A DNA stretch of 64,000 bases from Nocardia abscessus (GCF_015477775.1 NZ_JADLQO010000009.1:1-64000); one strand, 5' to 3'; counted from the first letter of the stretch, positions 52,080 to 61,267 are shown. Translations and numbers: made by a program. Notes: a model not told the origin generated them from the letters alone.

Positions 52080-53369
52080 ATGGGGACGCGCAGAGCGCTG
52101 CTGCGAGCGGGAATGGTCCTGCCGCTGACCGCCGCGTGTGCGCCGGACCTGCTGCTGGGCAGCTCGGAGGCGGTGCGTGTCGGGGTGTCCTGGAGCGGAT
52201 CGGAGCTGGCCGCCTTCCACGCCGTACTGGACGGACTGGATCTCGCCTACGACGTCGAAGTGATCCCCCTCGGGGACAACACCGACACCGCCTTCACCGC
52301 AGGGGGCCGGTCCGCCCCGGACGTGGTGCTGCTGCCGCAGGCCGGGCGGGTGCGGGAGCTGGCCCGGCGCGGCGAACTGCGGCCGATCCCCGAGACGGTG
52401 TGGACCGATGAACGCGGCGCCCGCTACGCCCAGCACTGGCAACTGTTGCTGCGCCACGAGGGCCGTGCGTTCGGTGTGCCGTTCAAAGCAGCCGACAAGT
52501 CACTGGTGTGGTTCGACCGTCAGCAGTTCGCCACCCACGGTCTGGGTGATCCGACGGGATGGACCCTGTCCGATTGGGTGGACCGGATGGAGGTCCTCGC
52601 ACAGTCTCCGATCCGCCTGCTCGCCCTGGCCGCCGCCGACGGATGGGTGCTGACCGACTTCTTCGAAAACGTCCTGCTCGCCGAATCGCCGAGGTTCTAC
52701 GACGACTTGGCCTCGAAGAGCAGTCGGGAATGGGACAACCCGGCAGTGCGGGCGGCCCTGAAACATCTGGGCATTCTGTGGGGACACCGGCACGCCTTCC
52801 CCGGAGGCGTCGGAGTCGCGTTGACCCGGCAGTTCTCCGACGCCGTGCGGGACGTGTTCCAGCATCGCCGCGCCGCGGCCGTCGTCGCCCCCGATTTCGC
52901 GGAACCGATCGTGCGCAGCGGGGTACGCGCGTCCGGCCGCGCGGTCCGGGACGTCGGTGTGGTGCCCTTCCCCGCGGTCACCGCCGTGTCGGGGCGGCCG
53001 AAGATCGTCGGCGGCGACGTGCTCGTCGTGACCCACGAAGCGAACCGTCGCGCGGAAGACCTGGTCGAGAAATTGGCCGGGGCCCGCGCCCCGCTGCCCT
53101 GGATCGAGCGCTACGGCGGCTTCCTCGCCCCGAACCTGCGCACCGAAGCGGAGTACTCGCCGCTGCTGGCGTCCTCGGCGCGTGAGCTGAACGCACGCAG
53201 CGCCTTCGACCTGTCCGACCGGATCGGCGCGGTGGGCGGACGGGCCGGATTGTGGCGGGCGCTGACCGAGTTCCTGATCGCGATCGGCGACGCAGCGCCG
53301 ACACCGGTGGCCGAGGCCACCGACCGCGCTATCGCCGCGCTGGATGACTTCGAGCGGCGGCGCCGATGA
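52080..53369 (+). CDS. ABC transporter extracellular solute-binding lipoprotein (carbohydrate type)
   Basis: A 429-residue exported lipoprotein. The N terminus TRRALLRAGMVLPLTAAC combines a twin-arginine-like signal with a lipobox Cys at about 20. The body (PDVVLLPQAGRVRELARRGELRPI, GVPFKAADKSLVWFDRQQF, PTGWTLSDWVDRMEVLA) matches family 1 sugar-binding proteins. It overlaps the permease start by four bases. The first gene of a three-gene run divergent from the ThrRS attenuator. Confidence 0.87.
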   Translation: MGTRRALLRAGMVLPLTAACAPDLLLGSSEAVRVGVSWSGSELAAFHAVLDGLDLAYDVEVIPLGDNTDTAFTAGGRSAPDVVLLPQAGRVRELARRGELRPIPETVWTDERGARYAQHWQLLLRHEGRAFGVPFKAADKSLVWFDRQQFATHGLGDPTGWTLSDWVDRMEVLAQSPIRLLALAAADGWVLTDFFENVLLAESPRFYDDLASKSSREWDNPAVRAALKHLGILWGHRHAFPGGVGVALTRQFSDAVRDVFQHRRAAAVVAPDFAEPIVRSGVRASGRAVRDVGVVPFPAVTAVSGRPKIVGGDVLVVTHEANRRAEDLVEKLAGARAPLPWIERYGGFLAPNLRTEAEYSPLLASSARELNARSAFDLSDRIGAVGGRAGLWRALTEFLIAIGDAAPTPVAEATDRAIAALDDFERRRR

Positions 53370-55180
53370 CGCCGCCGCCGGATTTCGAGGTCAACGGGCT
53401 GCGCATCGAGCTGGCCACCCGCCGCATGCGCGGACCGCTGGTCCCCGGCGGCCGGCCGCGGCGCTGGCTCGGCCGGCTCACCGGACTGCCCGCGGTGGTG
53501 CTGACGGTAGCCCTGCTGGTCCTGCCCGCCGCGTGGACCGTGGTCATCGCCACCCGGGCTCGCCCGGCGGAGGTGCTCGCGTGCGCGATCGTCGCGGTGA
53601 GCGCGCTCCTGCCTGCCGTGCTGCGCAGGCGGGCTGCGCCGCCACGGATACGGATCCCGCTCTGGCTGACGGCGATCGGTGGTACGGCCGGCGGCCTATG
53701 GTTGCTGGCCGGCACGATGAGCCCCGACGGGAAAGGCGCGTACCTGCGCACACTGTTGTGGGTGGCGTTCGCGGTCGGGCTACTGCTGCTGGCGTTGGCG
53801 ATCGCCTGGTGGGGGCGGGCGGCGCGATGGCTGTGGCTACCGCTGATCGTGCCCTTCGGAGTGTCGGCGTTCGTGTCCGGCGTGGCGTTCCGGGTGATCT
53901 TCGGTTCCGGCGCACGATGGCTGGACATCGAGGACGCCGGGATCTACCGATGGTGGCTCGCGGCGATGCTGGGATCGGCGTTCCTGTGGACCTGGCTGGG
54001 TTTTCTCACCGCGCTGTTCCGGGCGGGAATCCATGCGATAGAAGCCGATCCGGCCCGCGCGGGATACCTCTATCGCGACGACGGCAGGCCGCTGGCGTTG
54101 CGGCTGTACGAGTTGCTGCGACCGGTGCTGCTGATCGCCGGGCTCGCGGTGGGGGTCGCGGCCGCACGTGTCTTCGACGTCGTGCTGATCGGGGTCCCCG
54201 GGGCACTGGAGTACCAGGTGGACAGCGCCACCGTGCACTGGTGGCGCCTGTCCGCCGACACCGAACCCGGCGCCGCGGCCGCCTACGCGCTACCGCTGGC
54301 GGTGCTCGTCGGCGCGGTCGCCTGGCTGCTGCAGGTGGACGTGCGCAGACATCGCGCGAGCTGGTCGGCGGTGCGCGCGATGACGGTGCCGGGGCGCCGC
54401 CGCATCGGCGCGGTGCGGGCGGCGGGCATCGGACTGGTCTCGGTGCTGGTGCTGTTCCCGATCGGGGTGCTCGCCTACACCGGCGTGCGTGGACACGACG
54501 GATTCGGATTCTCGGCCGTCGCTCTGGTGTGGGGCGACGACGGACTGTGGCGTTCGCTGCAGACCACCGCGTGGGTCGCGGGAATCGTGACGGTGGTCGT
54601 GGTGACCGCGGCGGCTCCGGTGGCCTACCGGCTGGCCGCGCTGCGCCCCGACGGCACCGCCGCGCGAGTAGCTGTGGTGGCGCTGGTGGTGCTGGCGGTG
54701 ATCCCGGCGCAGACCTATCTCGGGCCGATCGATGGTCTCGTCGATACCTACGAACTGTCGGGGACGCGGATTCCGCTGATCCTCGTGCACGCCGCCGCCG
54801 GTTTGCCGATCGCCATCCTCGTGCTGCGCGGCGCGATGCTCGCCCCACCGGGCAGCGGCGCCGCCGACGCCCTGCACGGCCTGGCCAGCCCCGGCACCAT
54901 CGCGCGGCGCTTGCTGGCCAGCTCGGGGCCCGCGCTGGGAGCGGTGGCGGTGCTCGAATTCGTCCAGGTGTGGAACGACTTCTTCATCGGCCTCGTCGTC
55001 AGCGGGGCAGGGGCCAGCCCGTGGTCGCTGCTGCTGTGGGGGGAGGCTCGGCAGTTCGGTGAGAACGCCGCACAAGTGGCCGCCGGATCGCTGGTCTCGG
55101 CCGTGCTGCCGGTGGCGCTGCTGCTGGCGACCTGGCGGCGCTGGGTGGTGCCGGGACTGACCGGGGGAGTGCTGCGGTGA
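53366..55180 (+). CDS. Fused double ABC permease (MalF-like plus MalG-like)
   Basis: A 604-residue membrane protein that joins two permease halves, each about 300 residues and normally encoded separately. The first half has about six segments and an EAA-type loop at EADPARAGYLYRDDGRPLALRLYELLRP; the second starts after RRRIGAVRAAGIG and ends with ADALHGLASPGTIARRLL as its EAA loop. No ATPase gene is next to it, so it probably uses a shared ATPase such as MsiK. The substrate is probably a carbohydrate, from the binding protein only. Confidence 0.85.
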   Translation: MTPPPDFEVNGLRIELATRRMRGPLVPGGRPRRWLGRLTGLPAVVLTVALLVLPAAWTVVIATRARPAEVLACAIVAVSALLPAVLRRRAAPPRIRIPLWLTAIGGTAGGLWLLAGTMSPDGKGAYLRTLLWVAFAVGLLLLALAIAWWGRAARWLWLPLIVPFGVSAFVSGVAFRVIFGSGARWLDIEDAGIYRWWLAAMLGSAFLWTWLGFLTALFRAGIHAIEADPARAGYLYRDDGRPLALRLYELLRPVLLIAGLAVGVAAARVFDVVLIGVPGALEYQVDSATVHWWRLSADTEPGAAAAYALPLAVLVGAVAWLLQVDVRRHRASWSAVRAMTVPGRRRIGAVRAAGIGLVSVLVLFPIGVLAYTGVRGHDGFGFSAVALVWGDDGLWRSLQTTAWVAGIVTVVVVTAAAPVAYRLAALRPDGTAARVAVVALVVLAVIPAQTYLGPIDGLVDTYELSGTRIPLILVHAAAGLPIAILVLRGAMLAPPGSGAADALHGLASPGTIARRLLASSGPALGAVAVLEFVQVWNDFFIGLVVSGAGASPWSLLLWGEARQFGENAAQVAAGSLVSAVLPVALLLATWRRWVVPGLTGGVLR

Positions 55181-55229
55181 GGCCGACCGAGCCGGCGCGG
55201 TCGCGCTGCGCGGCGAGCAAGGAGCCGCG

Positions 55230-56918
55230 GTGAGCGCGCCGACCGAACGCACCGAACCGGTCGGGCAGACCGCCACGCCGAGATCGTCGGTCTGGCTGGG
55301 GTTCCTGGGCACCGCGTCGGTGGTGGCCTACACGGTGCTGTTCGAATTGGTGCGCACCCTGGTGGTGAACTCCTTCGGTGAGAACAGCGTCGTGCAGTTC
55401 TTCAACGGCCCGCTGCGGTGGTTGTCGGTGTTGTTCATCGCCGCGGCGGCGACGTACGCGCTGTCCCGGTTCGCCGGCGGATATCGCAGCAGGCTGCGCA
55501 CTGCCCGCGAGATGGATCTGATCGCGGGTCTGGTCGAACCGGGGCCCGCGCTGGCGGACCCGCGACCACGGGTAGCCGTGCCGCCGCCGCGGCCGGTCGC
55601 CTCCCTCGACGGGCATCTGATCGCCGCGGTGCTGCGCGATCTGCCGGTGCACGACTACGAGACGGTCGCGCTGTTGGCCGTGCTCAACGCCATTCGCGAC
55701 ACACCCGGCCGGCTGCCGGTGGCGCGGGAACCCTCGGCCCGCACCGCGCCGATGCTGCTGCAGGGCCTGTGCCGCCGCGGTGTCCTCGCGCAGGACGGCG
55801 CCCAGCGGTTCTGTGTGCGGCAGGTGCCCAGGCTGCCGGATCGAGCGACGGTCACGGCGGGCCCGCAGTGGGGTTCGGCGCTCACCGCGCTACTGCACCA
55901 CTACGCGGACCGCGCCGGACGCTGGGCGATCGCGCTGGAATCGCGGCGCTTCGCCGTGGGCGCGCGCCGATGGTTCGAGATCGAGGAGCCGTATCTGCGC
56001 TCCCTGGTATCGGCGTGCGCGAATCCCGGCGTGGATTTTCCCGCCGCGGCGCTCGCGCATCTGATCGGCATCGGCAACGCACTGGACGTCTGGTATGCGC
56101 GAATCGGCTTGCGAGAGAATGCGCATGGCGTGTCCGAGGACCTGTGTTCGCTACCCGGGCTCGACGAACTGAACCGGGATCTGGTGAAGCTGCGGGCAGA
56201 CCGGCTGGCCGAGCGGCCGCGGGGCTATCGGCCGCGGCGGCTGTCCACGAGCCTGGCCGCCCGCTGGGAACACCACGCCGCGCTGCGCGAACTGGGCGCC
56301 GCGCCGCCCGATCTGGACACAGTCGCCGACCGGCTGGAAACCGCGTGGTGGCTGTTACCCCGCGACGACGTCGCGGGCGAGGTGTGCGCACTGATCAACC
56401 TCGCCGTCGTCCACATCCGGCAGGGACGCCTCGACGCCGCGCAGGATCGTCTCGAGCTGGCCGAATCCCTCACCCGCACCGGCATCGATCCCGGCGGCCG
56501 CGCCCAGACCCACGAGACGATGGGCACCCTGTGGTGGGCCCGCGGCGAACCCCGCCGCGCCCTGCGCTGCTGGCAGCTCGCCCTCACCGCATACCGTGCC
56601 CTCGACGACGACCCCGGTATCGGCCGCTGCCTGCAACATCTCGGCTCCGCGATCGTCGTCGCCCCCGACCACGCCACCCTGCTGCTGCCGGACCCAACCC
56701 TCACCCGCCTCGAGGCCCTGCGCCAAGCCACCGGATGGCTCGCCGAAGCGCGGCGCAGGCATCCGGCGGCCCGCCACGCCGAAGGTTATGCCGCACAGGC
56801 CCGTTCAGCGCTGCGCGGTGACCGTCGCCTGCGCGACCTGCTCCCGTCGCGCCGCCGCACCCCGCTGTCCCGCATCGACCAATGGCCCGCCCCTGTCGAT
56901 GATCACGCCCCTCGCTGA
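55230..56918 (+). CDS. Membrane protein with TPR-like repeats
   Basis: A 562-residue protein starting at GTG. Two N-terminal membrane helices (about 22-42 and 62-80) are followed by a large soluble region. The C-terminal half has TPR-like helices: AGEVCALINLAVVHIRQGRLDAAQDRLELAESL and TMGTLWWARGEPRRALRCWQLALTAYRAL. It is probably an anchored scaffold facing the cytoplasm. I do not know the family. It follows the permease by about 50 bases and may regulate or assemble the transporter, which is inference. Confidence 0.7.
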   Translation: MSAPTERTEPVGQTATPRSSVWLGFLGTASVVAYTVLFELVRTLVVNSFGENSVVQFFNGPLRWLSVLFIAAAATYALSRFAGGYRSRLRTAREMDLIAGLVEPGPALADPRPRVAVPPPRPVASLDGHLIAAVLRDLPVHDYETVALLAVLNAIRDTPGRLPVAREPSARTAPMLLQGLCRRGVLAQDGAQRFCVRQVPRLPDRATVTAGPQWGSALTALLHHYADRAGRWAIALESRRFAVGARRWFEIEEPYLRSLVSACANPGVDFPAAALAHLIGIGNALDVWYARIGLRENAHGVSEDLCSLPGLDELNRDLVKLRADRLAERPRGYRPRRLSTSLAARWEHHAALRELGAAPPDLDTVADRLETAWWLLPRDDVAGEVCALINLAVVHIRQGRLDAAQDRLELAESLTRTGIDPGGRAQTHETMGTLWWARGEPRRALRCWQLALTAYRALDDDPGIGRCLQHLGSAIVVAPDHATLLLPDPTLTRLEALRQATGWLAEARRRHPAARHAEGYAAQARSALRGDRRLRDLLPSRRRTPLSRIDQWPAPVDDHAPR

Positions 56919-57054
56919 CGTGTCCACGGTCCGCCTCCAGCCCGGCCGATGGGGTCTCGGCGTCGGAATCGGACTCGGCAGGTCCGCCGCCGGTGAAGCT
57001 TGTGCCGTCGTCCGTGAGCGAGCCCCCGCAGCGCCTGTGCGAGACTAGGCGACC

Positions 57055-57666
57055 ATGCCGGAGCTTCGCGTCGCGGTGATCGCCTCCCACAACGGGTCGA
57101 ATCTGCGTGCGCTGCACCAGGCTTCCCTCGAAGCGGACGCCCGGTTCCGGATCGTGCTGGTCATCAGCAACAACAGCGACTCCGGCGCGCTGCGCTATGC
57201 CCGGGACACCCGGATCCCCGCCCGGCACCTGTCCGGGCGCACCCATGACGACCCGGACGAAGCAATGCGCGCCGCGCTTGTCGAGCACGCGGTCGATCTG
57301 GTGGTGACCGCCGGATATTTGAAGAAGATCGGGCCGCGGACCACGAGCGAATTCGCCACCCGGATCATCAACGTCCACCCCGCGTTGCTTCCCCGCCACG
57401 GCGGGCCCGGCATGTACGGCAGGCACGTGCACCGAGCCGTGCTGGACGCCGGAGACCTCGTCACCGGCGTATCCGTCCATCACGTCTCCGGCGAATACGA
57501 CGCCGGTGAGGTCATCGCCCAGGTCGAAGTGCCGGTGCGGTCGGGCGATACCGCCGAGACGCTCGGTGCGCGGGTCCTGGAAGCCGAACACACCTTGCTC
57601 CCCGACGTGGTACGGCAGATCGCCCACGACTCGGCCGCGCGCCCGCCCATTCGAACTCACCTATGA
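57055..57666 (+). CDS. PurN-like formyltransferase family protein
   Basis: A 203-residue protein of the GAR formyltransferase fold. VIASHNGSNLRALHQA, INVHPALLPRHGGPGMYG with Asn and His, and VSGEYDAGEVIAQ with Asp give the usual Asn-His-Asp set. It is typical of PurN in length (about 200). Its neighbours are not purine genes, and HGGPGMYG differs slightly from the usual LxxHKGLHT-like region, so it may be a paralog formylating another amine. Confidence 0.82.
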   Translation: MPELRVAVIASHNGSNLRALHQASLEADARFRIVLVISNNSDSGALRYARDTRIPARHLSGRTHDDPDEAMRAALVEHAVDLVVTAGYLKKIGPRTTSEFATRIINVHPALLPRHGGPGMYGRHVHRAVLDAGDLVTGVSVHHVSGEYDAGEVIAQVEVPVRSGDTAETLGARVLEAEHTLLPDVVRQIAHDSAARPPIRTHL

Positions 57667-57718
57667 ACGATGACCCCGCCGACATGCACTCGGCCCGTCG
57701 CACCGACGGCATGCAACG

Positions 57719-57749
57719 CGCCTGCCGAACCATCACACAGCGGCAGGCG
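57719..57749. terminator. Hairpin after the PurN-like gene
   Basis: CGCCTGCCG (57719-57727) and CGGCAGGCG (57741-57749) form a perfect nine-base stem around a 13-base loop, about 50 bases after the PurN-like stop and before the phosphatase start. Confidence 0.5.
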
Positions 57750-57796
57750 CCCGCCGCTGCCCCGGCGGCGAACGTCGATAACGCGGAGCGGTGATC

Positions 57797-58396
57797 ATGC
57801 GATCCACCATCCTTCTGGTTCGTCACGCGCAGCCTTTCATCCCGCACCCAGGCGGCCCCGATGACTATGAGCGCTCGCTGACCGAGGAAGGCGAACACCA
57901 AGCCCAGCGACTGGTCACCGAGCTGGCCGCCGCGGATCCCGCCGCGATCTACTCCAGTCCCTTCCTGCGCGCCGTCCGAACGGTCGCGCCGCTGGGTCGT
58001 TTCACCGGCCTTCCGATCGAGACCGACAACGAATTGCGCGAATGGGACTCCGGTATCGGTCCGACACCCGAATACGCCCGGCACTACTCCGCGAGCTGGG
58101 CCGAGCCCTCGTCCGCCAGACCGGGCGGCGAGAGTCTGCGACAGCTTTCCGACCGCGCCACCGCGGTCCTGAGGACGTTGGCTCGGCGGCACCGCGGGCG
58201 CACCATCGTGATCGGCAGCCACGGGACCTTCATCTCCCGCGCGCTGGTCGGATTCGGTCGCCGCGACGTGGGCTGGGCCTTCCAGCGGGAGATGCCGATG
58301 CCCGCGGTCTACCGGCTGGACTTCGAGGACGACCGTTTTCGAGCCAGTGGGCCGGGCCTCTCACCAGGGGCGCCGGGAACGAGCAGTGGCTTGTAG
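57797..58396 (+). CDS. Histidine phosphatase family protein
   Basis: A 199-residue phosphoglycerate-mutase-like protein. LLVRHAQP holds the catalytic Arg-His pair, YSSPFLRAVRTV and the second His in IGSHGTFIS complete the active site. LTEEGEHQAQRL is the usual following helix. It dephosphorylates an unknown metabolite. The ATG at 57797 has GGAG eight bases upstream; a GTG at 57791 would add two residues. It follows the PurN-like gene and is convergent with the ligase. Confidence 0.9.
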   Translation: MRSTILLVRHAQPFIPHPGGPDDYERSLTEEGEHQAQRLVTELAAADPAAIYSSPFLRAVRTVAPLGRFTGLPIETDNELREWDSGIGPTPEYARHYSASWAEPSSARPGGESLRQLSDRATAVLRTLARRHRGRTIVIGSHGTFISRALVGFGRRDVGWAFQREMPMPAVYRLDFEDDRFRASGPGLSPGAPGTSSGL

Positions 58397-58399
58397 AAG

Positions 58400-59368
58400 T
58401 CACTGCGAAGGAGGCACTTTCGCTTCGTGCGGGGACTTGTCCAGGCGCAGACCTCGCCAGCTGGGGTGGCGCAGCCCCTCGGAGGTCGCTTCGCGATATT
58501 CGATGTCGGCCACGAGAACGGGCTCCACCCAATGGGCGGCCGCGGCGACCGCACGGGGCGGGGGAACGTCGAAGGGGGTGTCCGGACGCGACAGCTCGTT
58601 CAGGCGGGTTTGCAGGGAGCGGCGGTCGTGCATGGTCCAGCCGGTACCGACATTGCCCACGTGCACCAACTGGTCACGGTCGTCGTAAGCGCCGAGCGCG
58701 AGCGAACCGAACGTCGCGGAGAAACGCCCCGAGCCGGGCAGCCAGCCCGCGACGACGGCCTCCGTTGTCTTACGCAGCGGTGTCTTGATCCACAACGGGG
58801 AGCGGCGGCCGGGGTAGTAGGCCGAATCGAGGCGCTTGGCGACGATTCCCTCCAGACCGTGCTCGCGGGCGACGTCCATCAGGGTGTCGGGATCGACATC
58901 CGAGTAGTACGGCGGAGTGCGGGCAAGCGGCCGGTCCAGCGCGAGTTCCGCCAAACGCTCGCGGCGCTCGGTATAGGGCAGATTCATGATGGACCCACCG
59001 TGCACCGCCAGCAGATCGAAGGCGAGATATTGCGCCGGGAATCCGCGCAGCAACTCCGCGCTGGGCGAGACCACATGCATACGCCGCTGCAAGCGACCGA
59101 ACGACGGCACCCCCGTCGCCGGATCGGGCGCGACGATCTCACCGTCGAGAAATATCTCACCACGCTCGCCCAGATCTTCCAGTACGGCCGTGAGCTCGGG
59201 AAACGAGCCACTGAGATCGCGATTGTTGCGACTGTAGAACCGGCAGTCCTCGTCCCGGCACCGCGCGATGGCACGGATGCCGTCCCACTTCATCTCGAAC
59301 GCCCACCGTCCGCGCTCCTGCGGTGGCCGTCCGGAGACGGCCAGCATCGGCGCCGGCACTGACAGCAC
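58400..59368 (-). CDS. ATP-dependent DNA ligase, LigC/LigD-ligase-domain type
   Basis: A 322-residue ligase with adenylation and OB domains only. Motif I KWDGIR holds the AMP-accepting Lys, FLDGEIV is motif III, LEGIVAKR motif IV and LWIKTPLR motif V. There are no polymerase or nuclease domains, so it is LigC-like rather than full LigD. Ku is not nearby. Such ligases in mycobacteria take part in gap or base-excision repair and backup end joining. Confidence 0.9.
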   Translation of the reverse strand: MLSVPAPMLAVSGRPPQERGRWAFEMKWDGIRAIARCRDEDCRFYSRNNRDLSGSFPELTAVLEDLGERGEIFLDGEIVAPDPATGVPSFGRLQRRMHVVSPSAELLRGFPAQYLAFDLLAVHGGSIMNLPYTERRERLAELALDRPLARTPPYYSDVDPDTLMDVAREHGLEGIVAKRLDSAYYPGRRSPLWIKTPLRKTTEAVVAGWLPGSGRFSATFGSLALGAYDDRDQLVHVGNVGTGWTMHDRRSLQTRLNELSRPDTPFDVPPPRAVAAAAHWVEPVLVADIEYREATSEGLRHPSWRGLRLDKSPHEAKVPPSQ

Positions 59369-59855
59369 GGTTTCAGCATATCTTCAGCATCGCTGCGCTT
59401 CGTCCCGCCGACGCGCCGTCCGGAGTTCTCGAGAGCGATCTTCTTGTCCTGATGGCAAAGGTGGACCGCGTCTGCCGACCTGCGCCTCCGCGCGACAAGT
59501 GTCGACTGGTTCACCGTCGATGGCCACACCATAGCTACTTGTGAGCAATCTCTTGTCGGCGAACGCGAGCGTCCTTGCTGCGCTCGGCGGGACCCGTGAA
59601 AATCGGCCTCGTCGGCAGCGGTGGGCAGGCGTGCGAAGCAGTTCCCGGGTGGCGCAACAGACAGTCGGCGCACCGTATGTCAGCGGCCCGGCGCATCACC
59701 GCATACCGCCGACTGTCGTGGGGCGCGTGATACGGGCGCTTTGACCGATTTGTCGGGAACTCTTGTACTACAGAACGTAGTAAGTAAGAATGCTGTTGTG
59801 ACCGTAGGCATGTAGCTCCGCTACAAGCCGTCACGACATCACCTTGGGAGGGCAT
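59369..59855. other. Intergenic region upstream of the ATP synthase F0 module
   Basis: No frame in this 487-base gap has coding character. It contains a BlaI-like operator (59766-59782, listed separately) and GGGAGGG, the ribosome site of atpI. The A/T content rises near 59760-59800, as expected for a promoter. Confidence 0.5.
59766..59782. promoter_or_regulatory. BlaI/MecI-like operator upstream of atpI
   Basis: TACTACAGAACGTAGTA is a perfect inverted repeat of TACTAC and GTAGTA with a five-base spacer. It resembles the staphylococcal BlaI/MecI operator (TACTAC, four bases, GTAGTA). In M. tuberculosis, BlaI is reported, from memory, to bind near the ATP synthase genes. No blaI gene is in the window. 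Confidence 0.5.
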
Positions 59856-60221
59856 ATGACGGTCAGCGTGGACCGCCGCCCGATCATCGTCGCCGCCGGA
59901 GTGGGAATCATGGTTCTCGCAGCGGCCGGGGCGCTGGATCGGCTGCTGATGGGCGTATTCGCCTGCATCGGAATGATATTGGGCTATGGCAACGCGTGGC
60001 TGGCCAGAGTTTCCGTCACGCGGATCTCGTCCGGCGCCGAATCGGGCACACACTTCTTGGCGGCGACGAACGGGTTGCGATTGTTCGGCGTCACGGCGCT
60101 CGCGCTGGCCGTCGGCGTCCTGGCGCGGCCCGATGGATCGGGCATTCTGCTCGGGCTGGTGACCTTCCAGATCGTCTGGCTGCTCAGCACGGCAGCGCCT
60201 GTCCCGCGCGGTGTCCGATGA
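59856..60221 (+). CDS. AtpI-like membrane protein, first gene of the F0 module
   Basis: A 121-residue protein with four hydrophobic segments (about 9-27, 30-48, 75-92 and 95-112), in the position of atpI before atpB. AtpI/UncI proteins help assemble the c-ring. The sequence is weakly conserved, so position and size carry the call. The ATG at 59856 has GGGAGGG upstream and its stop overlaps the atpB ATG by four bases. Confidence 0.7.
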   Translation: MTVSVDRRPIIVAAGVGIMVLAAAGALDRLLMGVFACIGMILGYGNAWLARVSVTRISSGAESGTHFLAATNGLRLFGVTALALAVGVLARPDGSGILLGLVTFQIVWLLSTAAPVPRGVR

Positions 60222-60940
60222 CGAAAGTCCAAGTGGGACATCATGAAACGGCGCACTTCCTCGGGATGGCGTTTCATGTCGACACCATCCTCGCGACCGC
60301 GATCGCGGCCGTCGTCGTGCTGGGGCTCGCGTTCTCGCTGCGCGTCAAGCTGACCTCCGGGGTTCCCAACGGCGTGCAGTTGTTCTTCGAGACCGTGACA
60401 GTGCAACTGCGCGGCCAGGTGGAAAGCGCGGTCGGCCTCCGAATCGCGCCTTTCGTCCTGCCGCTGGCGGTGACGCTGTTCGTCTTCGTTCTGCTGTCGA
60501 ACTGGTTGTCGGTATTGCCGGTGCAGTACGGCGACGGCGAATTGATCAAACCGCCCGCCGCGGATGTCAACTTCACCTATGCGCTCGCCTTGTTCGTATT
60601 CCTCTGCTACCAGGCGGCGGGAGTGGCGCGACGGGGACCGATCGGGCATGTGAAGCAGGTGCTGAAGGGGCACACCGGGTGGGGCCCGATGGTCTTCATC
60701 AACATCATCGAGGAACTGGCGAAACCGTTGTCGCTGGCTCTGCGCTTGTTCGGCAACATGTTCGCGGGCGGGGTGATGATCTCGGTGATCGCGCTGCTCC
60801 CCGCCTGGCTCAGCTGGGGGCCCAACGCCGTGTGGAAACTGTTCGACCTGTTCGTCGGGCTGATCCAGGCCTTCATCTTCGCCTTGCTGACCATCCTCTA
60901 CTTCGGCCAGGCCACCGCGCGCGAGCACGAGAACCACTGA
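60218..60940 (+). CDS. atpB: ATP synthase F0 subunit a
   Basis: A 240-residue subunit a with about six membrane segments. RIAPFVLPLAVTLFVFVLLSNWLSVLPVQY and EELAKPLSLALRLFGNMFAGG contain the essential Arg in SLALRLFGN. PNAVWKLFDLFVGLIQAFIFALLTILYF is the last helix pair. It is very close to mycobacterial AtpB as I recall it. It forms the proton half-channels against the c-ring. It should be functional if F1 is available. Confidence 0.93.
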   Translation: MTKVQVGHHETAHFLGMAFHVDTILATAIAAVVVLGLAFSLRVKLTSGVPNGVQLFFETVTVQLRGQVESAVGLRIAPFVLPLAVTLFVFVLLSNWLSVLPVQYGDGELIKPPAADVNFTYALALFVFLCYQAAGVARRGPIGHVKQVLKGHTGWGPMVFINIIEELAKPLSLALRLFGNMFAGGVMISVIALLPAWLSWGPNAVWKLFDLFVGLIQAFIFALLTILYFGQATAREHENH

Positions 60941-61002
60941 ACTGCGCCGGCACACACCGGCCACCACATTCCTCTTTCGACGGGGAAAGGAAAGGAACAG
61001 AA

Positions 61003-61263
61003 ATGGCAGACGTGACCCACGAGACGATCGTCCAGGCGGCGGCCCTGCTGGCGGGCGGACTGATGATGGTCGGCGGCGCGATCGGCGCGGGCTACGGCAA
61101 CGGGATGGCGGGCTCGGCGCTGATCAACGGCATTTCCCGGCAACCGGAGGCCGAGGGAAGGCTGCGCGGCAACTACCTGATGGCGGTCAGCCTGGTCGAC
61201 GCCGTCTACTTCATCAACCTGACGTTCATGGCGCTGTTCGCTTTCGCGGCGCCAGGAAAGTAG
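61003..61263 (+). CDS. atpE: ATP synthase F0 subunit c with Asp as proton-binding residue
   Basis: An 86-residue two-helix proteolipid. GGAIGAGYGNGMAGSALINGISRQPEAEGRL is the first helix and loop; SLVDAVYFINLTFMALFAF the second. The proton-carrying acid is Asp66, where mycobacterial AtpE has Glu61 (GLVEAAYF). Asn33 and Val68 replace the mycobacterial Asp28 and Ala63, positions linked to bedaquiline binding. The subunit is 5 residues longer at the N terminus than the M. tuberculosis protein. GGAAAGGAACAG precedes the ATG. Confidence 0.93.
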   Translation: MADVTHETIVQAAALLAGGLMMVGGAIGAGYGNGMAGSALINGISRQPEAEGRLRGNYLMAVSLVDAVYFINLTFMALFAFAAPGK

Positions 61264-61267
61264 CGCC

